Source of the DNA: Spirodela intermedia
Lineage: Eukaryota > Streptophyta > Magnoliopsida > Alismatales > Araceae
NCBI GenBank assembly: GCA_902729315.2
Contig: LR746265.1
Location: forward strand, 4,444,892-4,508,891
Direction of reading: 5' to 3'
Length of the DNA: 64,000 bases
Shown: positions 23,547-36,168 of the stretch, piece by piece
Position numbering within the stretch: the first letter of the stretch is position 1
Layout: the number at the start of each line of letters is the position of its first letter
The notes under the pieces: model-generated
What the model saw: only the letters and a program-made list of their open reading frames with translations
What the model was told of the DNA's origin: nothing
Database searches by the model: none
Position numbers and translations under genes: made by a program

Positions 23547-25193
23547 TCAGAGAGTAGTCCCTGGAGAGCTCCGTTGACCGTCGGATGGAGAGAGGGGCCC
23601 ACAGTCGAAGGTGGCTATGCTCATCAGCTTCCTGGTCATCAGCGGCGCCAAGAGCCTGTCTCTGATGAAGTTCATCACGGCGCCGCTGCTCTGCTGGATG
23701 CGGCCGATCGCGTACGCCGTGCAGATCAGCTCGAAGCTCCGCCATTTTCTCTCCTTTGCGTACTCTTCCAACGCCGCCTCGATTCTCCGCCGCTCGTCGG
23801 CGGCGGCGGCGCCGGGTTTCCCCCGTAAGGCGCCGCCCAGGCACCTGGCCAGGGTGACTCCGTCCTCCAAGGCGGCGCAGCCGCCCTGCCCAAGGTCGGG
23901 GGTCATGGCGTGGAGCGCGTCTCCTGCCAGGCAGACGCTTCCCCTGCAAATTCCTCCCCAGAGGAGGTCGCTGGGCCACCGGTACCTCAAGGGAGAGGAG
24001 ACGATGGCGCTCGGCTCGGTCCTCTCCACGGCCTGCAACACCTTCTTGGGCACCTTCCGGAGGTTACGGAGAACATGCTGCTTCATCTTCGCCATGTCCT
24101 CCTCGACCTCCTTCTCTGTAAAGAGGGCAGGAAGTGGGGATGCGAGTTGGCCTCAAGAATGGAAGAGACGCAGGCGTGTTATACCTTCGGGGGAGGGACT
24201 GAAGGTGAAGAACCAGTAGACGTGGGTCTCGTCGCAGGGCAGCACGCCGGAGCGGAAGCCGTTCCCCACATACTGGAGGAAATTGGCCTCGAAGCCATGG
24301 CCGCCGGGGAACTCTGCGATGCCTCTCGCCGCCGACCGTCCGGCGTACGCCGGCCCCCTCAGCCCGAGCCATTTCGCCACCACGGAGTTCACTCCGTCGC
24401 ATCCGACCAGCACCTGTAACGCCGCGATTAGTCTCTGGTTCTTCTCTCATCAATCTCTGGTTCCTAGGTGGGTTACCTTCGTCCTGACTGTGGAGCCGTC
24501 CGCCAAATGCAGGAGCTTCAGGGTTCCCTGCTCCTCGATGTGGACGACTTTAGAGCTGAACCTGATGGTGCCGTTGGGAAGCTCCTTCGCGAGGACATCC
24601 ACCAGCAAGCTCCTCCTCACACAGCGGACCTCTGGCTGCTCACTATATGGTAAGACGCACCCTTATGACGCCATCGCCGTCTGCAAAAAGGACGAACTCT
24701 AGAAGAGTCGTGAAGGAGAAGCTTACCCTTGGTCTCGTGCCTCGAAGGCCCTCTTCGAGGTGATGTCCCCGGTGGCCGCAGAGCCGATGATGACCCTGCA
24801 ACTCAGTGACTGTTTGAGTAGTTCTACCGACGAGCAGAGCTCGATATCTCAGGTCGAGGAATGAAGCTTACGCTCGGTGGAGGAGGTGCTGCCGCCGGAG
24901 AGAGTCGGCGACGCCAAGCTCGTCTAGGGCTCTCCAAGCATTGGCCCAGACGGTGAGCGCGAAGCCGCTGGAGCGCAGACTGTCTGACCATTCCAGAACC
25001 AGGCTCCTCAGTCCCAGCCTAGGGCAACAGAGGATAACTGATCAGAGAGGGAGGAGGGAAGCTTCAGAGTGAAGAGGAAAAGCTCCACCACCCGCCGCAG
25101 TCGCCGGCGGCGGCGGTACCTGTGTATTCCCAGAGCGGTCGCTAGGCCGGCGATCCCTGCGCCGACGATCACGACGTCCTCGGTTGCCTCCAT
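23547..25193 (-). CDS. FAD-dependent monooxygenase (MO1/CTF2-like)
   Basis: Group A flavoprotein monooxygenase related to plant MO1 and zeaxanthin-epoxidase-like proteins and to bacterial salicylate hydroxylases; its natural substrate is not known. Exons: 25193-25120, 25018-24872, 24795-24727, 24642-24477, 24413-24185, 24115-23547 (stop TGA), 417 aa. The N-terminal dinucleotide-binding motif [14 protein letters not shown] has GAGIAG at residues 11-16. Then come [15 protein letters not shown] and [17 protein letters not shown] (DG motif), and [18 protein letters not shown], the GD motif that contacts FAD ribose at about residues 291-302. No transit peptide is evident before the FAD motif, so a cytosolic or membrane-associated location is likely. 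It lies head-to-tail with RPN3. Confidence 0.9.
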
Positions 25194-25688
25194 ATCCGAC
25201 GGAGAGCTCGCCGGGTTGTTCGCGCAGGCGATCGACGGGGGGGCTACTTATCCATCTGTTCGTCCTCGCCGGTGAATAATCTGAGGTCACTGCTGATGAC
25301 TGAACAGTCGGCGGCTCTGCTAGCCGCCGGCAACGTGGACGACCGCCCGAGGAGGTGACGGCGGAGGGCCATCCTACTGGACCCCCGGTGGCGGGCGGGC
25401 GCACTGAACGACAAAGAAGTTTACAGAGAAGCCAGAGATAGAATTGGACCATCTGGAAAATTTGCATTTATAGGTATAAGATTCCTTTGATTGTTCATCA
25501 GATTCATACTACGTTAATCCGCATCTTGATTGTTCAATTGCCCTCCACCCAATCTCCTTTCGATGATCTTGCAGAGCCATCTTGAGAATAAATGAGCCAT
25601 TTGGTCGAAGAATGTCGATCAAAAAATTTTGAACTTGGGGAAAACAACCGGAGCGCATCAGCATTGGATCTTGATAGACTGACGGTGT
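25194..25688. other. Spacer: monooxygenase promoter and IF-3 3' UTR
   Basis: GC-rich near 25260-25400, AT-richer afterwards. It must serve both as upstream region of the monooxygenase and 3' region of the IF-3 gene. No element was assigned. Confidence 0.4.
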
Positions 25689-28600
25689 TCATCTTCGTCC
25701 ATCGCTGGGAGGATTTCTCTCTCCGTCCCTCTGCAGATCCGCCGATCTTCGGTCGCCGGAGGCCGGTCGAGTTGGATTGCTAAATATTCCATAACTCGGC
25801 GCCGGAGTACCCCTATCGTCCGGAGGCGTCGATCGTCCTCCCCTTGGATCAATCTGCTGGCGATTGAGGTTTTCTTGCTGCCGTGGGATGTTCCGGGGTT
25901 CCGATCTCGATCGCTCCGACCACCGCGAATCGCCCGCACGAAGCGATCTGCCGAATTCCTTCTTCAACTCAGATCCTGCGTCACCACCTCTCTCCACTGG
26001 TCTCCCCTGATCAGACCTAGGGTTCGCTTCAATACCTCTGCCGTACCTCTGACCATGTCCGACGGGCAACTCTGAGCGAGAGGCGGCGCCGGCACGGCGG
26101 TCCATCTGGTCCCTCTCAGATCCCATCGCCGCTCTCGTGAAGCCATTGGCTGGTTTATTGAACTTCGAAGAAGCGGCCAAATTTTCAGAAGAGGCAGAGA
26201 CGACGACGTTTCTCTTCTCGTCAGAGTCAAAGGCAATAGAACGTCGGGCGTCAGCGAGGACCTCATTTTCCACGTCTGAGTCGCTGTCCAGATCTCCGCC
26301 TGCGTCCGAGTAAGCGGCGGCGCCGTCCAGCGCAGTCGCTGGAGCGGAAGCAGCCTTCCCCGGACCAGACAACCCTTCAGCCGCCTTGCAGGCCTTCTTC
26401 CGGGAGCCTTTCTTCGAGCCAAACTTGACATGCCGAACAACGACATACGCCTGCTGCTTCTCCACAAACGGGCCGCTCTCCACGCAGATCACATCTTCAA
26501 TCTGCAGACATCCAGTACAAGAAGTCTACATCAAACCCTCCTGCGTCCTGAACACGACGATGGTGAGGATGGTAGGGTGGCCAAGGAGGTCACCAGATCA
26601 GTGAGACGATTCAGCAGGGCCCCAAGATCGCACTCCTCTGCGCCTCTCTGCTTGGAAGGAAGCGCCATGCACTGTTCCACAGAGAAAGAAAACCTCAGCA
26701 GCTGCTACATCCTCTCTGTGAACACTGCGTGGCCGCAGCAGCTCAGCAAAAGTGGTGAGACTCTCTAATACGATGCTATTTCCAGTAATAACCCAGAAGC
26801 AGAAGAGGAGGGGACCTTCACTCTGTAGCCTCGTTCTACAAGCCCTTTAATTGTCTCCGCCTTCACTTCAATATCCTTTTGCTCCTGTGGAATGATCATA
26901 AATAAAAACGTAATCTTTTTCTGCCAGTGGATGGTGCAAAGCTCAGAAGTAATTATCAGCACTGATATGATGCTAATGATGTTGAATCACCCAACAGAAA
27001 TCAACTGAGGATAAATCAGGTCAGCCCATCCATTTATAATAAATACCTCTTCTGTTGGCGATATGAGACTACCAAACCCTAGAAATCAGTGTATTTATCC
27101 AGAAATATAATCATTGTATGTGAAAATAAATTGAAGATATGTAAGGAAAAGGGAATGTAGATATTGCAATTAATTTTGCATGAAACTCGGATCAAGGTGA
27201 GTGGGAGGCAAGTGCTTGCTCAAGAAGGGTTTAAGATAACACGAAGGCTGATCCCAGCTGAGATGGACGATTTGATTGGCTAATTCATTGACTAATAATC
27301 AGTTTATCGTCCATAACGACAAAATAAAATAAAATAAATCTAAACAGCGGCAGACAGTCAGCAGGATGAGAGAGAGAGCACTCACAATTTTTCCTTTCAA
27401 GCGGACTTCTTTGAAATCCCCTTTGCGTATGGTAGATTCTGACTGCAAGGTGAACCAAGAACAGATTGTAGTTCATCTCATCTAAGTATACAAAACTGAA
27501 TAGTTGGCACCAATTGGCCTAACTGGATCGATTCATTAATGGGAGCTTGTGATCATACATTCAGAGGCGTAATAAATAAATAAGGACAAAATGGTCAATA
27601 ACCAATGCAATAATGCGATAAAAGACCAAGTATTATTACACAAAATGCCTCAAATAAAATCTTTTTTTGGGAAGATGGCCTGCTATAATCAATATAAAAA
27701 AGGACGGGTGAGTCAACTTAATCTTTTTTTTTTTTTTTTTGGAATTTCGTTCTGATCGCTGCCACTCTGTTCTCTGTCAAGTTATGCGTTGTTCAAACTA
27801 TTTCACTGTTATAGACCCCAATCATTAAATCCTGCATCACCATGTACGTCAAGGGAGGCATCTCATGCTTAGCCTCATAAAATGAATGCAGCTAGAGAAA
27901 CCTAGGGCCAACACAAGATCCATAGTATGCTCCGTTTAAAGCAGATAACACTGGAATGGCTTCCACCTAAAGAATGAATAAATGAGGGGAGAGAGCGCAG
28001 AGGGTAACAAAATCAGGATTATCTCATAGAATTAATCTAAGCATCTTTCTAGCAATACCCTGATGATTTTGGAAACGAACCAGGGTATTTAATGCAGTGA
28101 TCTGGGCCATGATCCTAGGATTATTCATAGGAAAAAGGACAATTTAGTGAAAGATTACAAAAAATGAAATATTTTTTTAGTAAATTTCAAGGTCAATAAG
28201 ATTTTTGCACGACATTTTCAACCCGACCCACATTTTTTGTCCAATCATTACTGAAACTTTATTTACCATCCAAGAAATTGGGACTGGTTAAAACAACTCC
28301 GCGACCATCCATATCACAACAAGACAGCGTAAGCTTTAAAGCATCACAGGTTAATGTAGAGGAAGCTATGGGGGAAAGAGCGTGGCCTTCCATTGGAGTC
28401 AGCGCATTAAAGTTCTTGTTTTGATGAAACTATACTCTGCAAAAAACAGTCGGTCAATTCTTGTGGACCGAAAGTTGTTCTGGGTATGGCTTGGTAACAG
28501 CTGATCTCGTTCAAGGCCGGAACCTGAGCCCCCCCATGAAATTATAAAGGAAAAGTCTGGAGCCCACTGTGAATTCTGACAACTCTCTGTGAGAATCACC

Positions 28601-31600
28601 TGCCAAGGATTGATCTGATCTCCTTCCAGGATTAGTGTCCTTTTCTTCTTTAATTTGGAGAGCAAGAAAATATGAAACTAGTAGCAACCGCTGTAATGAA
28701 TTTACTCTGAGAAATAAGGAAATAATGACAAAAACTGCTAACTTGTAGGATCTTATAGAAGAAAAAATCCACCGCTGCTTTTCGGGCCTTCCTAGTTTCA
28801 TATGGTCCTCTTCTACATAAATCGTCTATCACTGTAGCCGGTTCGTCTTTCACAGAAACATTTATAGTTTTGCATTTAGTGCCTCATGAGACCGAGTTTC
28901 TTAAAAAATTACACAGGAAGATTTTATTTTATTTAATTTAATTTTTACCCTTAATAGGTAGCATAGAAAGGACCCAAAATAAATAATTAATAACAAACCC
29001 ACACCAACGTAGAAAAACTACCAGAACATGAACATTCTTACCTTGGTCTTGGCGCGCTCCTTTTCCATTGTGTCCTTCCTGAACTTCTCCTTATGGTAGT
29101 CCATGATTTTGCAAACAGGAGGCTTTGAAGTTCGTTGGACCTTCATTTCCGTGGCAAGATGAGGAATTCAGAGAAGTGTTATTGATAAACAAGAGATATG
29201 GAACATGCTGAAGAGAGAACATTGGGTGTATATCTGCTCTACAAATTGAATGCACGAAGAGCTATTTCCTTCTACCAGTGGCAAGGAAGCAGGAAATGTT
29301 GAAATATATGAACCCTAGAAATAATAAGGGTAGAATGCAAACAATGAGGAGCTGTGGCCTTATGAAAGCAATCGTGATGAGCAACAAGAAAACGAGGAAT
29401 AATGCACACAATTTTATTTATATGTATATGGCACAAGTAAAATTGAATTTATTTATATTTTGTTGTTTCAGAAAGTGCAACCTAGTAAAATTAAACTTAG
29501 ATGTTATTTGAGTGATAGTCGTATTCGGGTACATCCCAATAACCTTGTTTAACCTAGGGAAGGAAAAACCTGCACTAATAAAGTCGTTGATAATAATCAC
29601 AGAGGCATATCAATGTCAGAGACCCCCAATGTCCTATCCAGTTTGGAAGAAAAAAATACCAGAAAACATTCCACAAGTTCTTTCTGACTGTAATCCTGAC
29701 AGAAGCCATTTTCTTACCTACATTAGCTATACCACAGAGACCTTGATATGCATATATATTCAAATCGTAAACATCAATATTAAGAGAAAGCAGGTTTGTA
29801 ATTGCTATAATGAATTTCTAGACGACTCTGGATACCACCACATCTTCAAGATAAAAATTAAATATTTTACCCGTTTTATGATTTTTCTCATTCTCCATAT
29901 GAAATCCACCCAAATATTCCTTCCCCTACACTTTCCATCTCTCGACAGAACTTCTCAAACTTCACAGAAGAATTGAGTCCATCCGTGTCATTAGTGACCA
30001 TTACTTAATCTCCCATATTATCCTCCCCAGAAGCTTGTTTACGGTGACATCGTGGCACTCCTATAAAGAATCACCTCTGTGATGGGTTCCACATCCTCCT
30101 CAAACTTGTGTTTTCTCATCAAGTCCTACACAACTGGTTTCTCTAGGGTTATCATCAATCAGCCGCTCTTTGCCAGGGTAGTCTCCATCCCTCTCAGAAG
30201 TAGCTGTTGCAGACTAAGGCAGGACTGGTGAGGGCACCATAACAGGCACCTCTGTTGAAATGCTCCACAGCACTAGACCGAACCACTCTAGATCTCCCCA
30301 CAGCATTTCCTATAAGATCAAGGGGAAGGGTTCTAATTTCCTCTCCTACTGGAAAGGACCTTTCCGTTCTCAAAGTGCATCACCTTCGAACCCTAAATCA
30401 TTGCCGAAACTATCGGTGGTTGCAGGAACCCAGAAGGAAGCTGGGTAGGCTCCAAAGGAAACACAACGTGTACCCAGTATGCCCCACCACAGATCCATAT
30501 CTGGTATTGGATCAAAGCCCATTCAATCTGAAAGTAGAAAGACTTATGTTTGATCCATTAGAAGTCGCAAGGTCGAAGTTCAGCAGAAGAACACGGAATT
30601 TTCTAAATGTCCAAAGTTTTCATTGAAGATGAACCTTATTTGGTGAACCGAATGTGTCCACTTCTTGAATTAAAAACTAAATAAATCAATAAATAGTATC
30701 TACCGTCTATAGCAGAAGGAGAACGATTCATCAACTGGGTAATAAACCTAACCCCATAAAATCATGATCATGATAGTTTAATCAAGAAAAAATTGGCCAT
30801 ATCATCCTGTTACCAATTTACAACGGCCAACCCCAAGGTGGCATTGCCAAAACCAAGGCCTAATAAACGGATGGTAAGAATTGAAGTGAGCTGCAGTGTG
30901 ATGCCCAAGCAGTCACTGAAGCTTACCCAGAATCGAATACAGGCATAAATAAAATGAAAAATTTGAAACTTAAAATAAATAGTGTACCTCGACTAGATCA
31001 AGATCGAGTTTTCTAGCACGGCCAAGAGCTTCTTCCCTTGACACAATCGTATGCCCTTGAAACAGAAATGAATCGGAAAATTAGCTCTAAATCAAAGTCC
31101 CGAAAGTAAGCCGGACGAAAACCAGTGAATGATGATGATCTGTGAGGAGAAAAACAACACGCTGATGTGGTTCCTTCATTCATGGTAACCATCATCCTCG
31201 CAGCATCAATATCGCGTAACTACGGTAGAAACAGAATATCGAATGCAGCCCGAACAAGAAAGATAACGCAGCAATAAAAAATAAAAAATAAATCCGGTGC
31301 GCACCGTCGTCTGTAACTAGTCGAATAAACTTAGCCGTGATCCCCTCGTTAAGCCTGGGCCCTTGCATAGACTTAAGATCTTCTTTAGGTTTTCCCTGCG
31401 ATTACCCAGAAACAAGATCATTTTATTTTTTTTTGAAAGCGAACCAGGTAAAGACGGTGGATTTCAGAAGAAAAGGAAAGTCAAAATGAAGAGACAACGA
31501 AGGCACCTGAACGGGGACCGCGAAGAACCTTGCGGCAATGTACTGTATTCCGTCTCTAAAGCGGCTCGTGGCGGAGACTGCCTCTTCCGGCGCCATAGAA

Positions 31601-31728
31601 GCCGGGCACCAGCCCCCACCGCCACCCAACGACGCCCTCGCTCCTTGCACCTGCGAGAGGCACAGTCTCCTGCAGGGGAGGGAGAGGCGGGCGGACCGGT
31701 CCAGAAAGACTTTGTGCCAGAGCGCCAT
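25689..31728 (-). CDS. Translation initiation factor IF-3, mitochondrial type
   Basis: Organellar IF-3, which binds the small ribosomal subunit, prevents premature subunit joining and checks the start codon. Exons: 31728-31507, 31395-31305, 31055-30988, 29140-29042, 27442-27386, 26884-26816, 26671-26594, 26501-25689 (stop TGA), 498 aa. The N-terminus MALWHKVFLDRSARLSLPCRR is Arg-rich and amphipathic, like a mitochondrial presequence. The IF3 N domain is GPRLNEGITAKFIRLV, IVSREEALGRARKLDLDLVE and KPPVCKIMDYHKEKF; the C domain is VRLKGKI, EQKDIEVKAETIKGLVERG and YRVK. A roughly 230-residue low-complexity tail follows, rich in Arg, Asp, Ser and Pro with an acidic patch (DLDSDSDVENEV); plant mitochondrial IF3 proteins have such tails. 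Introns 3 (1847 bp) and 4 (1599 bp) are long. Confidence 0.93.
29141..30987 (-). other. IF-3 intron 3
   Basis: Long intron. The part at about 30030-30630 is less AT-rich than the rest and carries a 123-codon plus-strand frame (30255-30626) without a recognisable motif. It may be an inserted fragment, but no transposon hallmark was seen. Confidence 0.4.
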
Positions 31729-32552
31729 CTCCGTCGACGCGTCGACCCTCGGAGCACTGATCGTGAATTTTCCGCAGCTGCCTCAGGTTTTGCTCCCCGA
31801 GAAGCCCAGTTCTGTGCCGCAATCGATCCTCTTCGGATGTAATGCCTATTTGCCATTGTTTCCTTCGGATTTAAACGGGCCGGGCTTCTCCAAAAGCCTG
31901 GAAGGTCTCTCCGAGCCACCTGGAGACCAGCCCATCGTCCGCCTCCATTCGATGCCTAATTTCCTATATTTGATACAATCTAATCAGCCTGGTTTTCGGC
32001 ACTCCGAGCCCTCCTGGAAGACCCTAAGAACTTATGGTAAACGCCCGTAGCTTTCACTTGCAGACTAAATGCCGACTATGAACAGGAAGGCTTCTACTCT
32101 TAAACATGACGCCCAGTGGGGGGCGGCGATGGGTCAGATTGGGCCTCAAATAGGAAAACAGCCCGGCCCAAAATCTTAAAACCCACTTCCTCCCTCTCTT
32201 ATTTTCTCTCTCTAGAATATATGCATATAGAAAGAAGGAAGCAAAGCCAGCATTCCAGATTTTTCTCCGGGCTCCTGGAGTAAGCATATGTGTTCCAACT
32301 GTCAAAAAAGGGATGCTGCTGTGAACAGATCTATTAGCGAAGTATAATCTCATCATCTCAGTGTACATTTACAATAAGTACAGAAATATTCTCTCAACAA
32401 GATGAAAAAAAAATGGGAAGAGAGAGAGAAAGGAGGCAGACGTATGGGCAGCGTATAGTGAGTGATATTCCTGTTTCTGTGTGTGTGCGTGTGTGTATGC
32501 AAGCTGTGGAGGGCTGTGTGAGCTCTACAGTGGAGATCTGAAGAAAGAATGC
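31729..32552. other. Spacer: IF-3 promoter and protease A 3' region
   Basis: GC-rich up to about 32000, followed by DNA containing a TG/TGTGCG repeat at about 32478-32500. No gene recognised; the open frames at 31538-32050 run antisense to IF-3 exon 1 or lack motifs. Confidence 0.4.
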
Positions 32553-35500
32553 TCAAAGAATGGCCATGCAGAGCAGAGACAGGAGGGGGAGAATCCATCT
32601 GAACAGGTGAGTATTCAGCGAGTGGGTGGATGAAAGGGATGGCCCCATCCCCCTGGTTTTGTCTCTGTTAACGGTTGCTTCCTGGTCCAAGCCGCTGGGG
32701 GCTACCGCAATAGTCGGTGGAGCACCCGGGCTCCCTGGTTTCACTGTCAGAGTGCTGGTCTCCTGATCATAACCTGGGTGCAAACAAAATCCATGTCAGC
32801 ATCCAAGATCAGCCAGGAAAGTAGCAGATTTTATGGCCTGGCTTCGACCCCACTCACAGTTGAATTCCTTCCAACCCAACACGAGCTTGTCTCTGTTGAA
32901 GACAATTCGAAGCCCGGTCATGAAATTCTCTGCACAACAGATCAGGACCCGGGATTTATTACCAATTATAGAAAAATAGGAACGCATCAGTCCACTCAAT
33001 GAATATCAGATAGACAGCGGTGTTGACTAGGCATGATGCGAAGAGTAGATTGACCAAGGATTAGTGGGATTTGATGGTGCTAAGATGGGTAGTTCCGGGC
33101 TTACGTCCAATGATATTATAATCGTTGCTCTTGGTGATTGCCAAGCAGTAATATGCGTTGACCTGCATCATAAGAAAAGAAGAGGCGAGAAGAGGAAATC
33201 AATTGAACACACCCAGGTCGATGTGAGATCTGATCCTCTCAATGCAGTGTGATCTTACCCCATTGGAGACTAATATTACGGGTCGATGCACGAGGAACTC
33301 GCTTCCGCCTTCCATTATCAGGCCTATGGAGGGCACTTTTGACTCATTAGGCCTGCATGTTTACCTTTATAAATAAGAATTTGGCATAAAAAAGAAAATT
33401 CCCTTAAAATTTGATTTGGGTAGGTCACCGATTAACCTCAGGACGTAGCAATATTCAAAAGGAAGATCGGGGATGGAAACCCGCACATCTTGGACATCCG
33501 AGTTAAACTGCAGTGAAGAGGAAAAGAAGTCAACGAAACGGGGTCATACCGTAGATTAATCCTTCTCGAGCTAAATTATTTGAAGTACTCACGCTCCGGG
33601 CTATAAGGGAGTAGACAGGATCGGTCAAGTATGTGAATGACGTCCCAGAATCCACTAAAGCTCTTAAAACTCCAGTGAGCATAACTGACCCGATCCTTAT
33701 CCCATTCACAGTGACGATATAAGTGGGGCTGGCACAAACATTTCACCAGAGTAAGAGCAGATTAAATCGTAGTTGACTCCTCTCGAGAAAGTCTAAAAAT
33801 TGACATCTTGATTCCATTGAGCTAGTCGGATAATAGATAGTCGAGATAAGCACCCACTGTCGCATATGGGGGAGGCACTAATATTCCACAACAGAAAAAT
33901 AGGCTGAATTGAAGTCAACTATCCACGAAAATATGTCATCGAATTTAAAAGTCAGCATCTTGATTCCATCGAACAAGTCGTACGATAAACACGAATAAAA
34001 CCGGATTAACTTGAAGTCAACTCTATCTGAAAAGTCTGACAGTTCGCATCTTGAATCCACGGAAAAAGTTGGAGGATAACAATTCGAGACATGAACTCAC
34101 TATCGCCAGTGGGGCTGGCACAGAGATTTCACAAGAGGAAAACAAGCGAGATTGAAGTCAACTCTTATCGAAAAATTATAAAAGAGAACGTCTCGAATCC
34201 ATGGAATCAAGCCAGACGATAAATAGTCAAGATGAACACTCACTGTCGAGCATTAGTGTACAATGGGGTTTCAGCCTGGTCAGAGCTGCCCTGGTCACCA
34301 AATCTTATCCGTCCGATGCCGTCACGGCCGAAGCACATGGAAAACGAGTTTGATGTGATGCCCGCCTTTGATAAGATGCTGGGGACTGAGATAGCGGTCA
34401 TGCCGAGACCAAAGAGGCCGTTGGGGGCTGCAGAATCTAGGAAATGGCCCGTCTGAGTCTGTCCACACCTTTGAAATGGAAGTAAAACTCAGAGGACATT
34501 ACAAAAATTGAAGAAGAAGAAGAAGAAGAAAAAATAAAGTGCACTGATAGAAATATGCAGAAGCTATGAGGCCATGCCTCCGACTATGTTCGCCTCACGC
34601 TTCATCATTATGGGTTCCATTGGAAATCGAAATAACTATGAAAAGAAAGAAGGCTGCAGATACCCGAGTACGACTTGAGCTTCGACGGTTTTGTTGTGAG
34701 AATCATCTGTTCTGAGGTGTAAGACGTCCTGAACTAAGACCCCGGTTGTGGACGTATTCTCAGACAAGTATCTAACGTTGTACGGACATTGACTGTCTCC
34801 CGCAGGGCATTGACTTTGGAGCTCGCAATATACACTGCTGCAAGGAATAGTCTTGCTGGTTGACGACGAGCTGGGGCTATAAATACTAAAATTGGAATCC
34901 ACACCCTGCCACAGTATATGTAAGTTAGGTTGGAAGCAATCAACATGCCTGCCACGAAATAACAAAATTGAGGGCATAATAAGAGAATCAGAATTAGCCA
35001 GAGACAGTATGTTGATAACCAGAGAGAGAATCTTTAAGAACTCCCAGTTTCTTCTTATCCGCAGTGAAACTTAATTGTGCGGAAAGAAAAAAAAAATCAA
35101 AGTCGGAACTTTTATTGATGGTTAAAAGATTGAGTTCACAAGCCAGAAAAGAAACGTTTTTGAGCCTTTGTTGAATCGGGAATACGCCTTCTACTGTCTC
35201 TAATACCAAGTGGAGAATATTGAACATGATGATGGTTCAAACCAAAACAGAAAAAGCCAGGGATTCATGTTCGTTGACGATGCAGAGGCCACAAAAAAGG
35301 ACTACTCAAAAGTCAGCGCCTTTTGTAACCGGCTCGATGTTGTGACCTGGGCTTCATAGTTTATGCCGTTCGCATCATTTGAAGCCCATGACGCTGTCAT
35401 GAGAAGCGTTCATTATTTTGTTTAAGAAGAACAGAACGAATCAGAGATTGATTTTATGGTGAAGACGAAAGAGATTTTAAATCTACCAGGCTACATGAAA

Positions 35501-36168
35501 ACTATACAAAAAGCCAATCATGGAACGGTGAGCTGCCGTGAATCCTCACGCTGATGTTTAGGATGGTTTGGTTCTAAAAAAATTCTTGATCAGTCAACGG
35601 AGGGGAAGAGGATAATACCAGTCCGTAATTCTTGGAGGAAGTCGGAGCACAGCTCTTGCAGTCGCAGGGCAACCAGAAGAGATCGCTTCCGGTATCAAGA
35701 GCTACGAAGAAGCTTGTACTGGGAGTCCCCACTGAAACCTCCGCGTAATGCAAGCTGCGCAAAAATAGGGGGAAGAGTTACGGAGGAGGAATTTCCAACT
35801 CCATCTTAAAAGAGAGACATATAAATAAAAGCTAATACTGAAAGTGCTTACAATCCCAGAGTGCGGACCCGTATAGTCTCGTTCCCCAACAAGAACGTGA
35901 GCGGCGAATCGGCACCGGCAAGGCTCCGCCCTCGGTGAACCCGGTCGTGATCCACCAGCGCGGCGTAATACTCGACAGTCCCTTCCTTCGGCCACTGCAA
36001 GGGGCTCCCATGCCCTTCAACCCAGTTTCCAGACTCCGCCCACTGCCTGACTCTGTCGGAGAATCGGTGGTGGAAGTCGAACCCGAAGGTGCCCGCGAGG
36101 CAGCCCGTCGGCGTCCATGGCCCAACGGCGAGGAGGAAGAGGAGGAAGGTGGATGGGGCCGTCGCCAT
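32553..36168 (-). CDS. Aspartyl protease family protein 1-like, copy A
   Basis: Secreted A1 (pepsin-like) aspartic protease of the plant APF1 type. Exons: 36168-35852, 35754-35619, 34905-34664, 34468-34244, 33728-33593, 33507-33437, 33352-33259, 33162-33105, 32929-32858, 32773-32553, total 523 aa. It has an N-terminal signal peptide (MATAPSTFLLFLLAVGPW), then FGFDFHHRFSDRVRQW. Catalytic Asp 126 is in ALDTGSDLFWLPCDC and Asp 333 in LVDSGTSFTYL. NFMTGLRIVFNRDKLVLGW marks the C-terminal lobe. The tail ends in a Ser/Thr-rich segment and HLFRWILPLLSLLCMAIL, like a GPI-anchor signal. All junctions are GT-AG. Intron 4 is expanded by tandem repeats with duplicated splice sites. Copy B follows upstream in the same orientation. 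Confidence 0.92.
33729..34243 (-). repeat. Tandemly duplicated intron 4 of protease copy A
   Basis: The 515-nt intron is made of about four related units, marked by GAAGTCAACT or a variant at about 33771, 33911, 34013 and 34154 on the plus strand (spacing about 141, 102, 141 bp). Full units carry a copy of the exon 5 start (AGTGGGGCTGGCACA) fused to a copy of the exon 4 end and donor. At 34101-34114 the transcribed strand reads CCAG, then CCCCACTGGCGATA, then GTGAGT, so a 14-nt block is bounded by a canonical acceptor and donor. At about 33848-33861 a similar junction has lost its AG but keeps GTGGGT. In the third copy the junction is deleted. Confidence 0.8.

Noticed and set aside
31363-32050. 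Plus-strand frames around 31.4-32.0 kb as a gene
   Set aside because: They overlap IF-3 exons 1-2 antisense or its promoter and show no motif.
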